A DNA stretch of 64,000 nt from Homalodisca vitripennis. Its lineage: Eukaryota; Arthropoda; Insecta; Hemiptera; Cicadellidae. How positions within the stretch are numbered: the stretch's first letter is position 1; every line of letters starts with the position of its first letter. A program made the position numbers and the translations under genes. This document shows positions 9,432 through 18,190 of the stretch, in pieces. Location of the stretch: NCBI RefSeq assembly GCF_021130785.1, contig NC_060214.1, positions 47,925,001-47,989,000 on the forward strand. The letters are read 5' to 3'. A model generated the notes under the pieces. That model was given only the letters and a program-made list of their open reading frames with translations. It was not told where the DNA came from and made no database searches.

Positions 9432-10733
9432 TTAATGTAGGTACTTTACGTTTACCCTCTTGAACTTCCCATCTTCGGAATATATTCTTATTCTCTTCGG
9501 GTGTCTCTTTTTCCTTTTACATTTTTCGGTCGCCTTTGTATTGCGTGTTTCACCGTCGTATTCTCCTCGCGGTGTTCCACTCTGTTTCAGGGACGAAGTC
9601 TCGGCTTCCATTTCAATACTCTCCCTCGGTTCGATATCTTTCACCGTATCGTCTCCTCGTTCTTCGCACAGTCTTTCATCAATCACTTCCCAAGAGTCCG
9701 AAGCCGCGATTGATAGACATGGAGAAACCGGCCTATCGGACTCGACTTTCATTTCTCTTTCATGGTCATCCGTCCGTTGGTTCCCTGGCTCCACGTCTAG
9801 GTCCCTTACTGCCTCGTCGATAAGGGCAATGAGGTCATCCGTTGCTGCGGAATCTTCCTCCACGTCGACCTCCATCGGGGCCGGGTGAGACGGTCCAGGT
9901 CGATAAAGAGGGCCGAACAGATCAACGTGCCGCATGGATGGATATCCGAGTTCGGCCGCTCGAAGCAGATCCTCCAGTACTGGATCATTTACTGACCCAC
10001 TCGCTTCTCCCTGGAGTGAGGTCGCTGTTTCTTTTGGGGAGAGGCTAGTTTGTCCTCGAACCGTAGGAAACATATCCGCTATATCGCCCGGCTCGGTGTA
10101 ACGAAAGTCCTCGACGCCAACACGCCCCGCTCGGAGAACCGAAGCGATGTTCTTCCGGATCGATTTTCCACTCGCTTTTTTTCCTTCTAATCGTGCCTTC
10201 CTTGACAGCACCTCCGCATACATACACACGAAGGCGCCGCAATCGTACGAGTTCTCTTGTCGAGGGATATTCTTGGGTGCGTCTACCGTTTTCCATGCCT
10301 CTACCTTCCGGTTCCTTCTCGTGGCCTCGTATGTCAGGAAATCTCGCACTGTCCCTCTCTCCGCTTCGTTATTCCATCCGCAAGAGTCGTACGCGGTGAT
10401 TGTATTTTCTTCGACCATCACCACGATTAAGATCCAGTGTCCCCTGCTACCACGGTCTGGGAGGTGTACGGGAACGAATAACATATCGTTTTGAAAGATA
10501 TCTTCTTTCTTAAACCGGTTATTGACCGCCTGGTATCTTTTCTCCTTCCAGTCCTTGAAGAAGAACGTATCGAACATATAGATCGATGGAAGACACACTT
10601 TGTGGTACCAATTCCGTCTCTCTATAATTCGCAAGTAGGCCTCAATGACGACGTCGTTCATCAATGTGTCTTTCGCCGCTAAAACATCGATTTCGGTTTG
10701 GTTAACCGTGATTAGTTTTCTCAGACCCTTCAT
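9432..10733 (-). CDS. Ulp1/SENP-type (C48) cysteine peptidase encoded by the retrotransposon
   Basis: An intact 433-codon ORF in env position. Residues 1-225 form a Ulp1-like peptidase domain: the N-terminal L-x-N-D-x-x-I motif (TLMNDVVIEAYL, 23-34), then FVPVHLPD, the catalytic His in GHW (H99), the catalytic Asp in AYDSCG (D116), and IPRQENSYDCGAFVCMY with the oxyanion Gln (Q159) and nucleophile Cys (C165). The spacings H-D 17, D-C 49 and Q-C 6 equal those I recall for yeast Ulp1. Family members cleave SUMO or related ubiquitin-like tails through an isopeptide or peptide bond. Residues 226-400 are acidic and look disordered, with a SUMO-interaction-like core DDLIALID (299-306). A basic cluster KCKRKKRHPKRIR (404-416) could be a nuclear signal. 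The base composition is clearly richer in G+C than the flanking DNA. The ATG lies 95 bp past the integrase stop, in another frame. Peptidase class is well supported; substrate and role are not shown. Confidence 0.92.
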   Translation of the reverse strand: MKGLRKLITVNQTEIDVLAAKDTLMNDVVIEAYLRIIERRNWYHKVCLPSIYMFDTFFFKDWKEKRYQAVNNRFKKEDIFQNDMLFVPVHLPDRGSRGHWILIVVMVEENTITAYDSCGWNNEAERGTVRDFLTYEATRRNRKVEAWKTVDAPKNIPRQENSYDCGAFVCMYAEVLSRKARLEGKKASGKSIRKNIASVLRAGRVGVEDFRYTEPGDIADMFPTVRGQTSLSPKETATSLQGEASGSVNDPVLEDLLRAAELGYPSMRHVDLFGPLYRPGPSHPAPMEVDVEEDSAATDDLIALIDEAVRDLDVEPGNQRTDDHEREMKVESDRPVSPCLSIAASDSWEVIDERLCEERGDDTVKDIEPRESIEMEAETSSLKQSGTPRGEYDGETRNTKATEKCKRKKRHPKRIRIYSEDGKFKRVNVKYLH

Positions 10734-10752
10734 TCTTAACCACAGGTATTAC

Positions 10753-10775
10753 CTGAAAGCCACACAAAACAAGCA
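10753..10775 (-). promoter_or_regulatory. Candidate splice acceptor before the Ulp1-like ORF
   Basis: On the minus strand the sequence TTGTTTTGTGTGGCTTTCAG ends at 10753, a pyrimidine-rich stretch closing in CAG, 20 nt before the ATG at 10733. A donor-like GTAAGAG lies in the gag leader at 15891-15897. Together they would remove gag-pol and place the Ulp1-like ORF first on a subgenomic RNA, as for env in errantiviruses. This is prediction only. Confidence 0.4.
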
Positions 10776-10828
10776 TCATGCAAAGCAGTTTACTAACCAG
10801 CTAGCCAGTACCTTCACCACCAGTAGCA

Positions 10829-12391
10829 TTAACGAATGAACGTTTTTAAGTCTTTTACGTGGGCATTACTATTTTTACCCGTGACCTCATCGGTTATACG
10901 GTATATGTTATAACCTACTTTAGAATCGATTTTAAAGGGTCCTATGTACTTTGGAGCTAATTTTGCGGCAAAAGCGTTAGCGGCTGAAGAAAGAGCGTGA
11001 TTTCTTTTTAGGACTCTATCGCCCACGTTATACGTTACTTCTCGTCGTCTTAAATTATATACCCTTGCTTGATTGTTATAAGCTGCCCTTAGGTTCAGAT
11101 GACATCTCTCGTATAAACGTTGAAATCGATCATACCTTTCCTTATGGATATCGGCTGTTGAGAGGGGTCGTTTATCATTCCCTTCTTCGAAAAACCCGTA
11201 TAGGGATTTCGGTGGCTTCAGCTCTCTGCCAAAGTTAAGCATAGCGGGAGTGAACTTTGTACTGCCATGTACCGCTGTATTCATCGCGTATCTGAACTCT
11301 GAAATGTTCACGTCCCACTCTCGATGGTCATTCTTAACGTATTGGGCAATCATCGTTCCCAGCACGCGGTTATATCTCTCTACCGGGTTCGACTGAGGTG
11401 AAAATGGAGCAGTATAATTGACCTCGATTCCCCAATCCTCAGCTAGTTCCTTAAAAATCTTCGACGTGAATTGTGTTCCGTTGTCTACTATAAGTACCTC
11501 AGGTGATCCGTACCTAAGTAATATCAATTCCTTAAATTGATTGCATACTTGGCGAGCGTTGGCAAGTCTTATGGGTGCTATTTCTACCCATTTGCTAAAA
11601 CAGTCTTGGAAAACCACCGCATAAGTGTTACCTCTTTTTGATCTAGGTAACGGCCCAATCAAATCCGCCGAAACTGCGAACCAAGGCCCCTTTGGTCGTC
11701 TAAATTTCATTATTCCGGCGGGTTTCTTTTGTTCGCTCTTGAATTTCTGGCACGTCTCACATGAAGCGACATAATTTCGGACTTCTTGCCGCCATCTCGG
11801 CCAGTAGTATCTTTCTGCAATTCGTTTGGCTGTCTTTCGATAGCCGAAGTGCCCAGCCGTTTCCTTATCATGAGTTTCCTCAAGTACTCGATTTTTCTCC
11901 TCCTCGGGAACACACATCTTCCAATCCAAACTCTTCTGACGCCCCTCTCCTGGGCCTCTGTAGGGAATATATCTGTATAGTTTTCCTCCTCTTATGGTAA
12001 ACCGAGGGAAACTACGGGGATTTTTCTTAACTTTGTGTATTAGGTTATCATACCATGACATTGGGAGATAGTCGCCGCAATTTGAATTACTTTCCTTCTC
12101 TGAGCTTTCTATTACAAACACCTTCAGAGAATGATCTCTAACTTCGTCGTTTTCGGTTGTTTGATCAGTCCTTTCAGGAGGGTTTCTCGAAAGAGCATCG
12201 GCTACTCTATTTAAAGCACCTTTACGGTACTGGACTGAAAAATCGTGTTGCTGCAACTCGAGGATCCAGCGGGCCAACCGACCGGTTGGTTGTTGTATCT
12301 TCATTAACCATTGCAGTGCTTGGTGATCGGTGATTGCGAGGAAATGGTACCCTTCGATATAAGGTCTAAATTTTTTTACCGCCCATACCAA
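10829..12391 (-). CDS. pol: Pol: RNase H C-terminus and integrase
   Basis: 520 codons read without interruption. The first 70 residues are the end of RNase H (TDHQALQWL at 21-29 and NRVADALSR at 61-69). The integrase zinc finger has H174, H181, C211 and C214. The catalytic triad is D243 (SADLIGP), D303 (VDNGTQF) and E338 (NPVERYNR), with 34 residues between the last two. A GPY/F-type motif (KYIGPFKI) near the C-terminus is typical of Ty3/Gypsy integrases. No chromodomain is seen. All catalytic residues are present, so the protein could be active. It joins the preceding RT-RNase H part across a frame change at an A/T run at 12398-12401. Confidence 0.95.
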   Translation of the reverse strand: MVWAVKKFRPYIEGYHFLAITDHQALQWLMKIQQPTGRLARWILELQQHDFSVQYRKGALNRVADALSRNPPERTDQTTENDEVRDHSLKVFVIESSEKESNSNCGDYLPMSWYDNLIHKVKKNPRSFPRFTIRGGKLYRYIPYRGPGEGRQKSLDWKMCVPEEEKNRVLEETHDKETAGHFGYRKTAKRIAERYYWPRWRQEVRNYVASCETCQKFKSEQKKPAGIMKFRRPKGPWFAVSADLIGPLPRSKRGNTYAVVFQDCFSKWVEIAPIRLANARQVCNQFKELILLRYGSPEVLIVDNGTQFTSKIFKELAEDWGIEVNYTAPFSPQSNPVERYNRVLGTMIAQYVKNDHREWDVNISEFRYAMNTAVHGSTKFTPAMLNFGRELKPPKSLYGFFEEGNDKRPLSTADIHKERYDRFQRLYERCHLNLRAAYNNQARVYNLRRREVTYNVGDRVLKRNHALSSAANAFAAKLAPKYIGPFKIDSKVGYNIYRITDEVTGKNSNAHVKDLKTFIR

Positions 12392-13588
12392 AGCTAAAAC
12401 ACTCTTGTTCAGTGACCGTAAACTTCTTTTCCCCGTCCGTTAACAGTCTACTGGCATACGCTATAACCACCTCTTTACCCTTTCGCTTCTGGCTCAAGGT
12501 GGCGCCTAACCCTATTTGAGACGCATCTACCTGTAGGACAAATTGTTCGCTGAAGTCTGGGCATGCTAGAATAGGGGTGTTTGTTAGGCGGCGTTTCAGT
12601 TCGACGAAAGCCTCTTCATGAGTCGCTGTCCAATCCCACTTAACCGCTTTTCTCAGCAGTTTAGTAAGTGGCGCCGTCAGAGTCGCGAAACCTGATATGA
12701 ATCGGCGATACCAACTCGCAAGACCCAAGAAGCTTCGGAGGTTTCTTATATTCCTCGGCGTTGGAAAGTCTAAGATAGCGGACACCTTATCTGGATCTGT
12801 GGATATTCCTTGATCGTTTATAACGTGTCCCAAATATTTTAAGCGTGTCTGGCAAAACTTGCACTTCTCCGGGTTTAAGCTTTAGGCCAGCTCGTCGAAG
12901 ACGTTGAAATACTTCTCTCAGAGATTCTAAATGTTCCTTGAAATTCGATGAAATAATAATCAAGTCATCTAGATAGGCGAAAGCTTTGGGTTCCAATTCC
13001 GGGCCTATTATGGTATCGAGAAGTCGTTGAAACGTTGCTCCCGCTGAGTGCAAACCAAACGGCATCCTCGTAAATTGGTAGAGTCCTTTTCCTGGTACTG
13101 TAAAAGCGGTTATGGCGCGACTTTCCTTCGATAAAACCCACCTGCCAATACCCTGATTTTAAGTCGAGCGTGGAAATAAATTTGGCTTCCTTGAGTTTTT
13201 CTAGGATAGAGTTGATTTGAGGTAGGGGATAAGCATCTTTCTCGGTTTTTGCATTTACCTTTCGGAAGTCCACACAAAACCTAAATTTTCCGGAAGGTTT
13301 CTTGACTAATACAACTGGAGAACTCCAGGGACTATTCGATTTCTCGATTATCCCGTCCGCCAACATTGAATCAACTTCATCGTTGATCACTTTCTGCATT
13401 GCGGGGTTACGTGGATAAAATCTCTGTTTAATCGGTTCGTCGTTCTTTAATTTAATCACATGTTCTACTATGTGGGTAAGACCAGGGGAATCCTTAAACT
13501 CCGCTAATTCGTTTTCCAAAAACTCTCTAAGCTCCTCTTCTTCCTCCTCGCTTAGCGTGACGATAGCATTTATAGCTGTCCCCCTCAC
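12366..13588 (-). CDS. pol: Pol: reverse transcriptase and RNase H, frame broken
   Basis: Three frames in succession carry the reverse transcriptase and RNase H of a Ty3/Gypsy element. The first (13588-12965) has the fingers, VVLVKKPSGKFRFCVDFRKVN and LDLKSGYWQV. The second (13065-12787) opens with MPFGLHSAGATFQRLLD and has the catalytic box FAYLDDLI. The third (12833-12366) has GHVINDQGI, the connection FLGLASWYRRFI and the RNase H start FVLQVDASQIGLGATL. Frame changes map near the C-run at 13137-13139, near 12868-12882 and at the A-run 12398-12401, all homopolymers or short runs. As given the sequence does not encode one protein. Given the near-identical LTRs these may be base-calling errors, but real inactivation cannot be excluded. 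Confidence 0.9.
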
Positions 13589-14099
13589 AGTTATTTACGC
13601 CGTACTCTTCTCTGGAAATAGTTTTCTTTTTAAAGTCAATTAGTTTTAATGGCGCTATTACGTCCATGCCTAAAATAATCGGAGAAGTAAGACCTGAGAC
13701 GTTAATCAACTTAAACGCGTGTTGTATGTTTTCGATACTTCCTTCAAATTCGATCCCTCTCCTCGCTTCGGTTTTTGTCCCATCGGCCATTTGAATCTGA
13801 AGTTTTTCAGTCGTAATCCGCGCTCCTTTACTCATTAGCATATCATACGTTGTATCGTTTACAAGGGAGATCATTGCCCCCGTGTCGACCAGGGCCCATA
13901 CTAACATCCCACAGAACAATACGGGTACGTACGGTCTTATGTCTTTATTCCGAACTTCGGCTGGACAGGTTTTGGTGAATTCGGCTATATATTTTACCCA
14001 CTGCTGCCATTCAGCGGAGGTTCTTAAATTCGTTTGCGGGGCTCCAGGTGACCTCCTTTCGCCTGAGCCCTCACTCCGTTTCCCAAGTTGCATTTGCAA
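13527..14099 (-). CDS. pro: Retroviral-type aspartic protease
   Basis: A 190-codon frame overlapping the end of gag by about 75 bp and in a different frame from it. The catalytic motif is WALVDTGAMISLV (D-T-G), and the C-terminal flap/helix block IILGMDVI follows about 75 residues later. This is the Gag-Pol processing protease, which acts as a homodimer. The last ~30 residues (after the C-run at 13580-13584) look out of frame, and the RT frame takes over there. Whether the gag-pro junction is a programmed frameshift or an error cannot be decided here. Confidence 0.88.
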   Translation of the reverse strand: MQMQLGKRSEGSGERRSPGAPQTNLRTSAEWQQWVKYIAEFTKTCPAEVRNKDIRPYVPVLFCGMLVWALVDTGAMISLVNDTTYDMLMSKGARITTEKLQIQMADGTKTEARRGIEFEGSIENIQHAFKLINVSGLTSPIILGMDVIAPLKLIDFKKKTISREEYGVNNCEGDSYKCYRHAKRGGRRGA

Positions 14100-15866
14100 T
14101 CCGTAGTTTTAAAACCAGGGGTCTTGCAAAAGTAACATTTTAGGGTTTTCGGGAAGCGACAATTCCTAAAAATGTGACCGGGTTTCTCACAGTTCCAACA
14201 TACAAAACTAGAAGTATTCTTCGGGATAGTTGTGTTTCTCTGAGAGGCTATACTTTCTCTTCTTACAACTTTTTGTCCTTCCCTAGTATCCATTTCCGGC
14301 CTACCAGATAATTTATTCGTCCTCTCAAACACTTTATTTTCTTCGTTATTTATTGACTTCCGAGGATGTTCCCGTTGATCTCGATTAGGATGTTCATTGT
14401 GTGATCTGAGTGTATCAGCCGCTGCCTTATTGGTGACATTTGAAACACCAAACGTTTTTAAATTCTTATTTTTGGGGCTATATGCGGTTTCAGGCACCAG
14501 GGACTGAGCTGGACCTGGCGGTGGCCGATATAAGTGAGTTTCTCGGATATACATCTCGTAGTGTTCTGCCGAAGAAATGAGTTCACTAATCGTTCGTATG
14601 TCTGGCCTCTTTAAACTCAGCTTGTACTTCGGGTGCATATTTGCATATAACCTATCAAGCTTATCTACGGGCGTCATACCGCCTCTTCGTCGCATCAACG
14701 TATTCAAGGCCACTACAAACGTCCTGATGGGTTCACTGTCACCTTGTGTTCTACGTTTTATTTCATCGTCCATGTTCGTCTTATAGCCTACCGGAAGGAA
14801 GTTTAGCTCGAAATCTTGACGAAAATCTTCAAAACTGTCCCAAAACTCTCTATTATTTCGATACCACAGTAAAGCGGTACCCTTTAGCAATTCAGGGAGT
14901 GCTTTTATCAGATCGCCCCCGGATACATTATAAGCCTCCATCAGCTCATCAAGTCTTTCAAGAAAAGGACACTGGATTTCGCTCTCCGTCGAAATGTAAA
15001 TTCCACTTTCTAATTGTGTTGCATATCTCAGCGGAATTGACATGCGGCTGTCGGGAAAGGTGCTCATCTCTCAATCTTTGATTTTCGTTAGAATAGTGCG
15101 TTACATGCCGCCTAAGAGAATCGTGAGAAATCCCAGGTGCAATGTATTGACTTGTCGCCAGAGCTGGAAGTTTAAAAGCATCGGTATACACAGATCTTGT
15201 TGCGCCATCGTAAGGTGCATAACTCACATAGTCGTGTCCAGTATCCCAGTTGGACTTGGCCTTACTCCGCGTCTTCAGTGAAACTAAAAGCCTCTTTACT
15301 TCGTCGTCACTAGTATCGGGTGGAACCTCGAGTATCTCCCTCAGGTTTAACTCTCGGCTTCTTTTATCAGTCTCTGCTTCACTGGTATTCGGCCCAACTG
15401 GGTCGTTGCCAAAGGATTCTCTTCCGCCTACAGCCTCATCTCGTCTGTCCGGCTGTGAGCGAAGAAACTGTACGAAAGATTTTCTTAGATAATCTGTCGT
15501 CCTACCCTCGGTGTCCAAGTCGTGTTTTAGCATTTCAGTTATTAACTGGGCTTTCGTGAGTCTGTATATCCACCCCACGACTGGATCTAACTCAGAAGGG
15601 GAATAACTAGTCGTGGAAAACGCCTTTGTTGTTTGGTCCTTCGAAGTCAACAGTGGCAAACCCAAATCTCGTTTTTCGATACCTTTAATTTGTGATTCGC
15701 TAGTATTTTCAGAGGAACTAGTAGTCACAATCGTAGGTATTTGTTTTTGGTGTTCTGAGTCTGTTGTTGACTTTTCGGGCCTATTCGTGTTTCCACCCTT
15801 TGGTAGAACGTGCATTTGAGCGAAAAAGTATTCGCACAGTCGCCAAAACCCCGTTGGTCGAAGCAT
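14024..15866 (-). CDS. gag: Gag polyprotein, one frame break
   Basis: Two overlapping frames (15866-14958 and 15067-14024) change over at the A-run 14963-14966. The first has a region resembling a SAP motif (LTKAQLITEML then LRKSFVQFL) and a long charged linker. The second has the retrotransposon Gag capsid core (LKGTALLWYRNNREFW, FRQDFELNFLP, RRTQGDSEPIRTFV) and then two CCHC-type knuckles. Knuckle one, CWNCEKPGHIFRNC, is canonical. Knuckle two, CYFCKTPGFKTTDC, has Phe where His is expected. Gag assembles the particle and packages the RNA. The ATG at 15866 lies about 85 nt after the primer-binding site; a later start is possible. Confidence 0.88.
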
Positions 15867-15890
15867 TTTATAAACACTATCTCGCTAAAC

Positions 15891-15897
15891 CTCTTAC
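15891..15897 (-). promoter_or_regulatory. Candidate splice donor in the gag leader
   Basis: GTAAGAG on the minus strand, upstream of the gag ATG at 15866 and downstream of the primer-binding site. It is placed as retroviral major donors are and could pair with the acceptor-like site at 10753. Confidence 0.35.
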
Positions 15898-15952
15898 TAA
15901 AAGTTTATCTTTTACGTTCGAAGAATATTACACTCGTATAATCACTATACCC

Positions 15953-15970
15953 GTCCCTGTTCGGGCGCCA
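15953..15970 (-). other. Primer-binding site, tRNA-Lys
   Basis: On the minus strand, three bases after the 5' LTR, stands TGGCGCCCGAACAGGGAC. This is the 18-nt complement of the 3' end of metazoan tRNA-Lys(UUU), known as the primer of lentiviruses and several insect retroelements. The match is complete over 18 bases. Confidence 0.93.
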
Positions 15971-16414
15971 TTTTGTAACGTTACTTTTTAGTAGGGTGCA
16001 AAACTTCAACCGTTTTGTAGCCTACGCGGATAGTTGCAGTTAGCTGGGTATTTCCCAGGGGTCTGGAGAGTTGCGTATTTCGGATATAAAGTGTTGACTC
16101 AGAAAGCAAGTAGGTCTCAAAAGATCTGTTAAAGTGGTTAGAACCACAAGCTCATCATCGCCAACACTTTAAGGGGCAAAGAACCGACTTGATTTTAAAA
16201 TTACGTATACGGAAACAGAAACATGGTATACAAGTAACCAACCCACGCTCAATTGGTATTCCGTCACTGCGGGACAACCTAAGCTTACCCCACGAGAATT
16301 CAGTACAATCGGGTTATAAATCGCTAAATAAAATGATCGTAATAAGATGTGCAATCATTTAAGGCTATGTCTATATATTTATCTTAATAGCGACCGCTCG
16401 TATATCCCGCTTAT

Positions 16415-17676
16415 GACAGCAGATCAGAAATTTAGGGAAACCTAAATTTATTTCAGACAAGACCGATTTTCACAGCAGTCCGAGAGCCTAATAATAAACG
16501 AAAATTTTATTTAATCGGAAAACAGTTTAATTTAATCGCGTTTAATCGTTATGAAACGCTTGTGACAGCAGATCGTAAATTTAGGGAAATCTAAATTTAT
16601 TTTAGACGGGACCGATTTTCACAGCAGTCCGAGAGCCTAATAATAAACGGAAATTTTATTTAATCGAAAAACAATTTAATTTAATTGCGTTTAATCGTTA
16701 TGACCCGCTTGTGACAGCAGATCGTAAATTTAGGGAAACCTAGATTTATTTTAGACAGGACCGATTTTCACAGCAGTCCGAGAGCCTGACAATAAACGAA
16801 AGTTTTATTTAATCGAAAAAAAACAATTTAATTTAATCGCGTTTAATCGTTATGACCCGCTTGTGACAGCAGATCGGAAATTTAGGGAAAACCTAAATTT
16901 ATTTTAGACAGGACCGATTTTCACAGCAGTCCGAGAGCCTAATAATAAACGAAAGTTTTATTTAATCGAAAAAACAATTTAATTTAATCGCGTTTAACCG
17001 TTACGACCCGCTTGTGACAGCAGATCGGAAATTTAGGGAAACCTAGATTTATTTTAGACAGGACCGATTTTCACAGCAGTCCGAGAGCCTAATAATAAAC
17101 GAAAGTTTTATTTAATCGAAAAAAACGATTTAATTTAATCGCGTTTAATCGTTATGACCCGCTTGTGACAGCAGATCGGAAATTTAGGGAAACCTAAATT
17201 TATTTTAGACAGGACCGATTTTCACAGCGGTCCGAGAGCCTAATAATAAACGAAAGTTTTATTTAATCGAAAAACAATTTAATTTAATCGCGTTTAACCG
17301 TTACGACCCGCTTGTGACAGCAGATCGGAAATTTAGGGAAACCTAGATTTATTTTAGACAGGACCGATTTTCACAGCAGTCCGAGAGCCTAATAATAAAC
17401 GAAAACTTTATTTAATCGAAAAACAATTTAATTTAATCGCGTTTAATCGTTATGACCCGCTTGTGACAGCAGATCGGAAATTTAGGGAAACCTAAATTTA
17501 TTTTAGACAGGACCGATTTTCACAGCAGTCCGAGAGCCTAATAATAAACGAAAGTTTTATTTAATCGAAAAACAATTTAATTTAATCGCGTTTAACCGTT
17601 ACGACCCGCTTGTGACAGCAGATCGGAAATTTAGGGAAACCTAGATTTATTTTAGACAGGACCGATTTTCACGTAC
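16415..17676 (-). repeat. Tandem repeat array inside the 5' LTR
   Basis: Same position within the LTR (offset 441), same unit count and same alternation of unit variants as the array at 7384-8645. This is expected because both LTRs derive from one template during reverse transcription. Confidence 0.9.
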
Positions 17677-17901
17677 AAATTCAATGAAAATATGCATGAA
17701 AATTCTTGCACATGCAGAGTGAAAAACGTGCAAAGAAAATTTACGTTAAATATTGCAAGCCAAGCTAAGCAAAACAAACAGAAATTTACTACAACTATTG
17801 CACCATGAATAATGAAATAACTAATCGAACTCGGAATAATAGTTACCTGTCAAATGAAATTGAAGTTGTCTGAAAATGTCCTCTGCTCGCTGTACTGTCC
17901 T

Positions 17902-18070
17902 TCACCTCGATAATCACGCTTCTCCGTATCGAACCCCTCTCGCCGGCCCTCGCCAGTCCCTTTATCAGTCGACTACCGCGCTCTAGGTGGCGGCAGCTAC
18001 AATCTTTAACAGCGCCCCCCGCGGATTCTACGGCAATCTCGTCCGCGACGGTAGCGCGCCGTGCGAGTTT
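17902..18070 (-). promoter_or_regulatory. CpG-rich U3 segment of the LTR, possible promoter (5' copy)
   Basis: Counterpart of 8870-9045, here in the LTR that would drive the element. The promoter role is inferred from position and composition only. Confidence 0.3.
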
Positions 18071-18190
18071 TACTACAGCCAGGACATTAAAACTATCTTC
18101 TCGCTTCCACTTGATACAATTTAATGTAAAACAATATAGTATTTCACTGTTCTGACCAAAAAAAAACACTTCAAAATTTGGGACCTTACA

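Larger units (their letters stand above)
6943..18190 (-). mobile_element. Complete Ty3/Gypsy LTR retrotransposon carrying a Ulp1-like ORF
   Basis: An 11,248-bp element in minus orientation. Two near-identical direct repeats (15974-18190 as 5' LTR, 6943-9162 as 3' LTR) start TG and end CA in either reading. The 4-bp sequence ACTC flanks the element on both sides (6939-6942 and 18191-18194) as target-site duplication; with the last LTR base it could be read as AACTC. A tRNA-Lys primer-binding site follows the 5' LTR and a short G-rich purine tract precedes the 3' LTR. Internal order on the minus strand is gag, aspartic protease, RT-RNase H, integrase, then an additional Ulp1-type cysteine peptidase ORF. 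RT before integrase plus a GPY/F integrase tail place it in Ty3/Gypsy (Metaviridae). LTR near-identity indicates very recent insertion. No env-like membrane protein was seen. Confidence 0.95.
15974..18190 (-). repeat. 5' LTR of the Ty3/Gypsy element (2217 bp)
   Basis: The transcription-initiating LTR in the element's orientation. It matches 6943-9162 end to end, with only single-base homopolymer length differences noticed, and contains the same nine-unit array (16415-17676). Open frames inside it (for example minus 17843-18169) change with those indels and are not genes. Confidence 0.95.

Noticed and set aside
9460..9888. Plus-strand frames across the Ulp1-like gene
   Set aside because: Antisense shadows of a G+C-rich coding region on the minus strand.
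9432..10733. env gene (membrane fusion protein) in the third ORF
   Set aside because: No signal peptide, membrane segment or furin-like site. The peptidase motifs explain the conserved part.
17843..18169. 108-codon frame at the start of the 5' LTR
   Set aside because: The matching region of the other LTR breaks the frame by one-base indels, and the sequence is promoter-region DNA without a protein signature.
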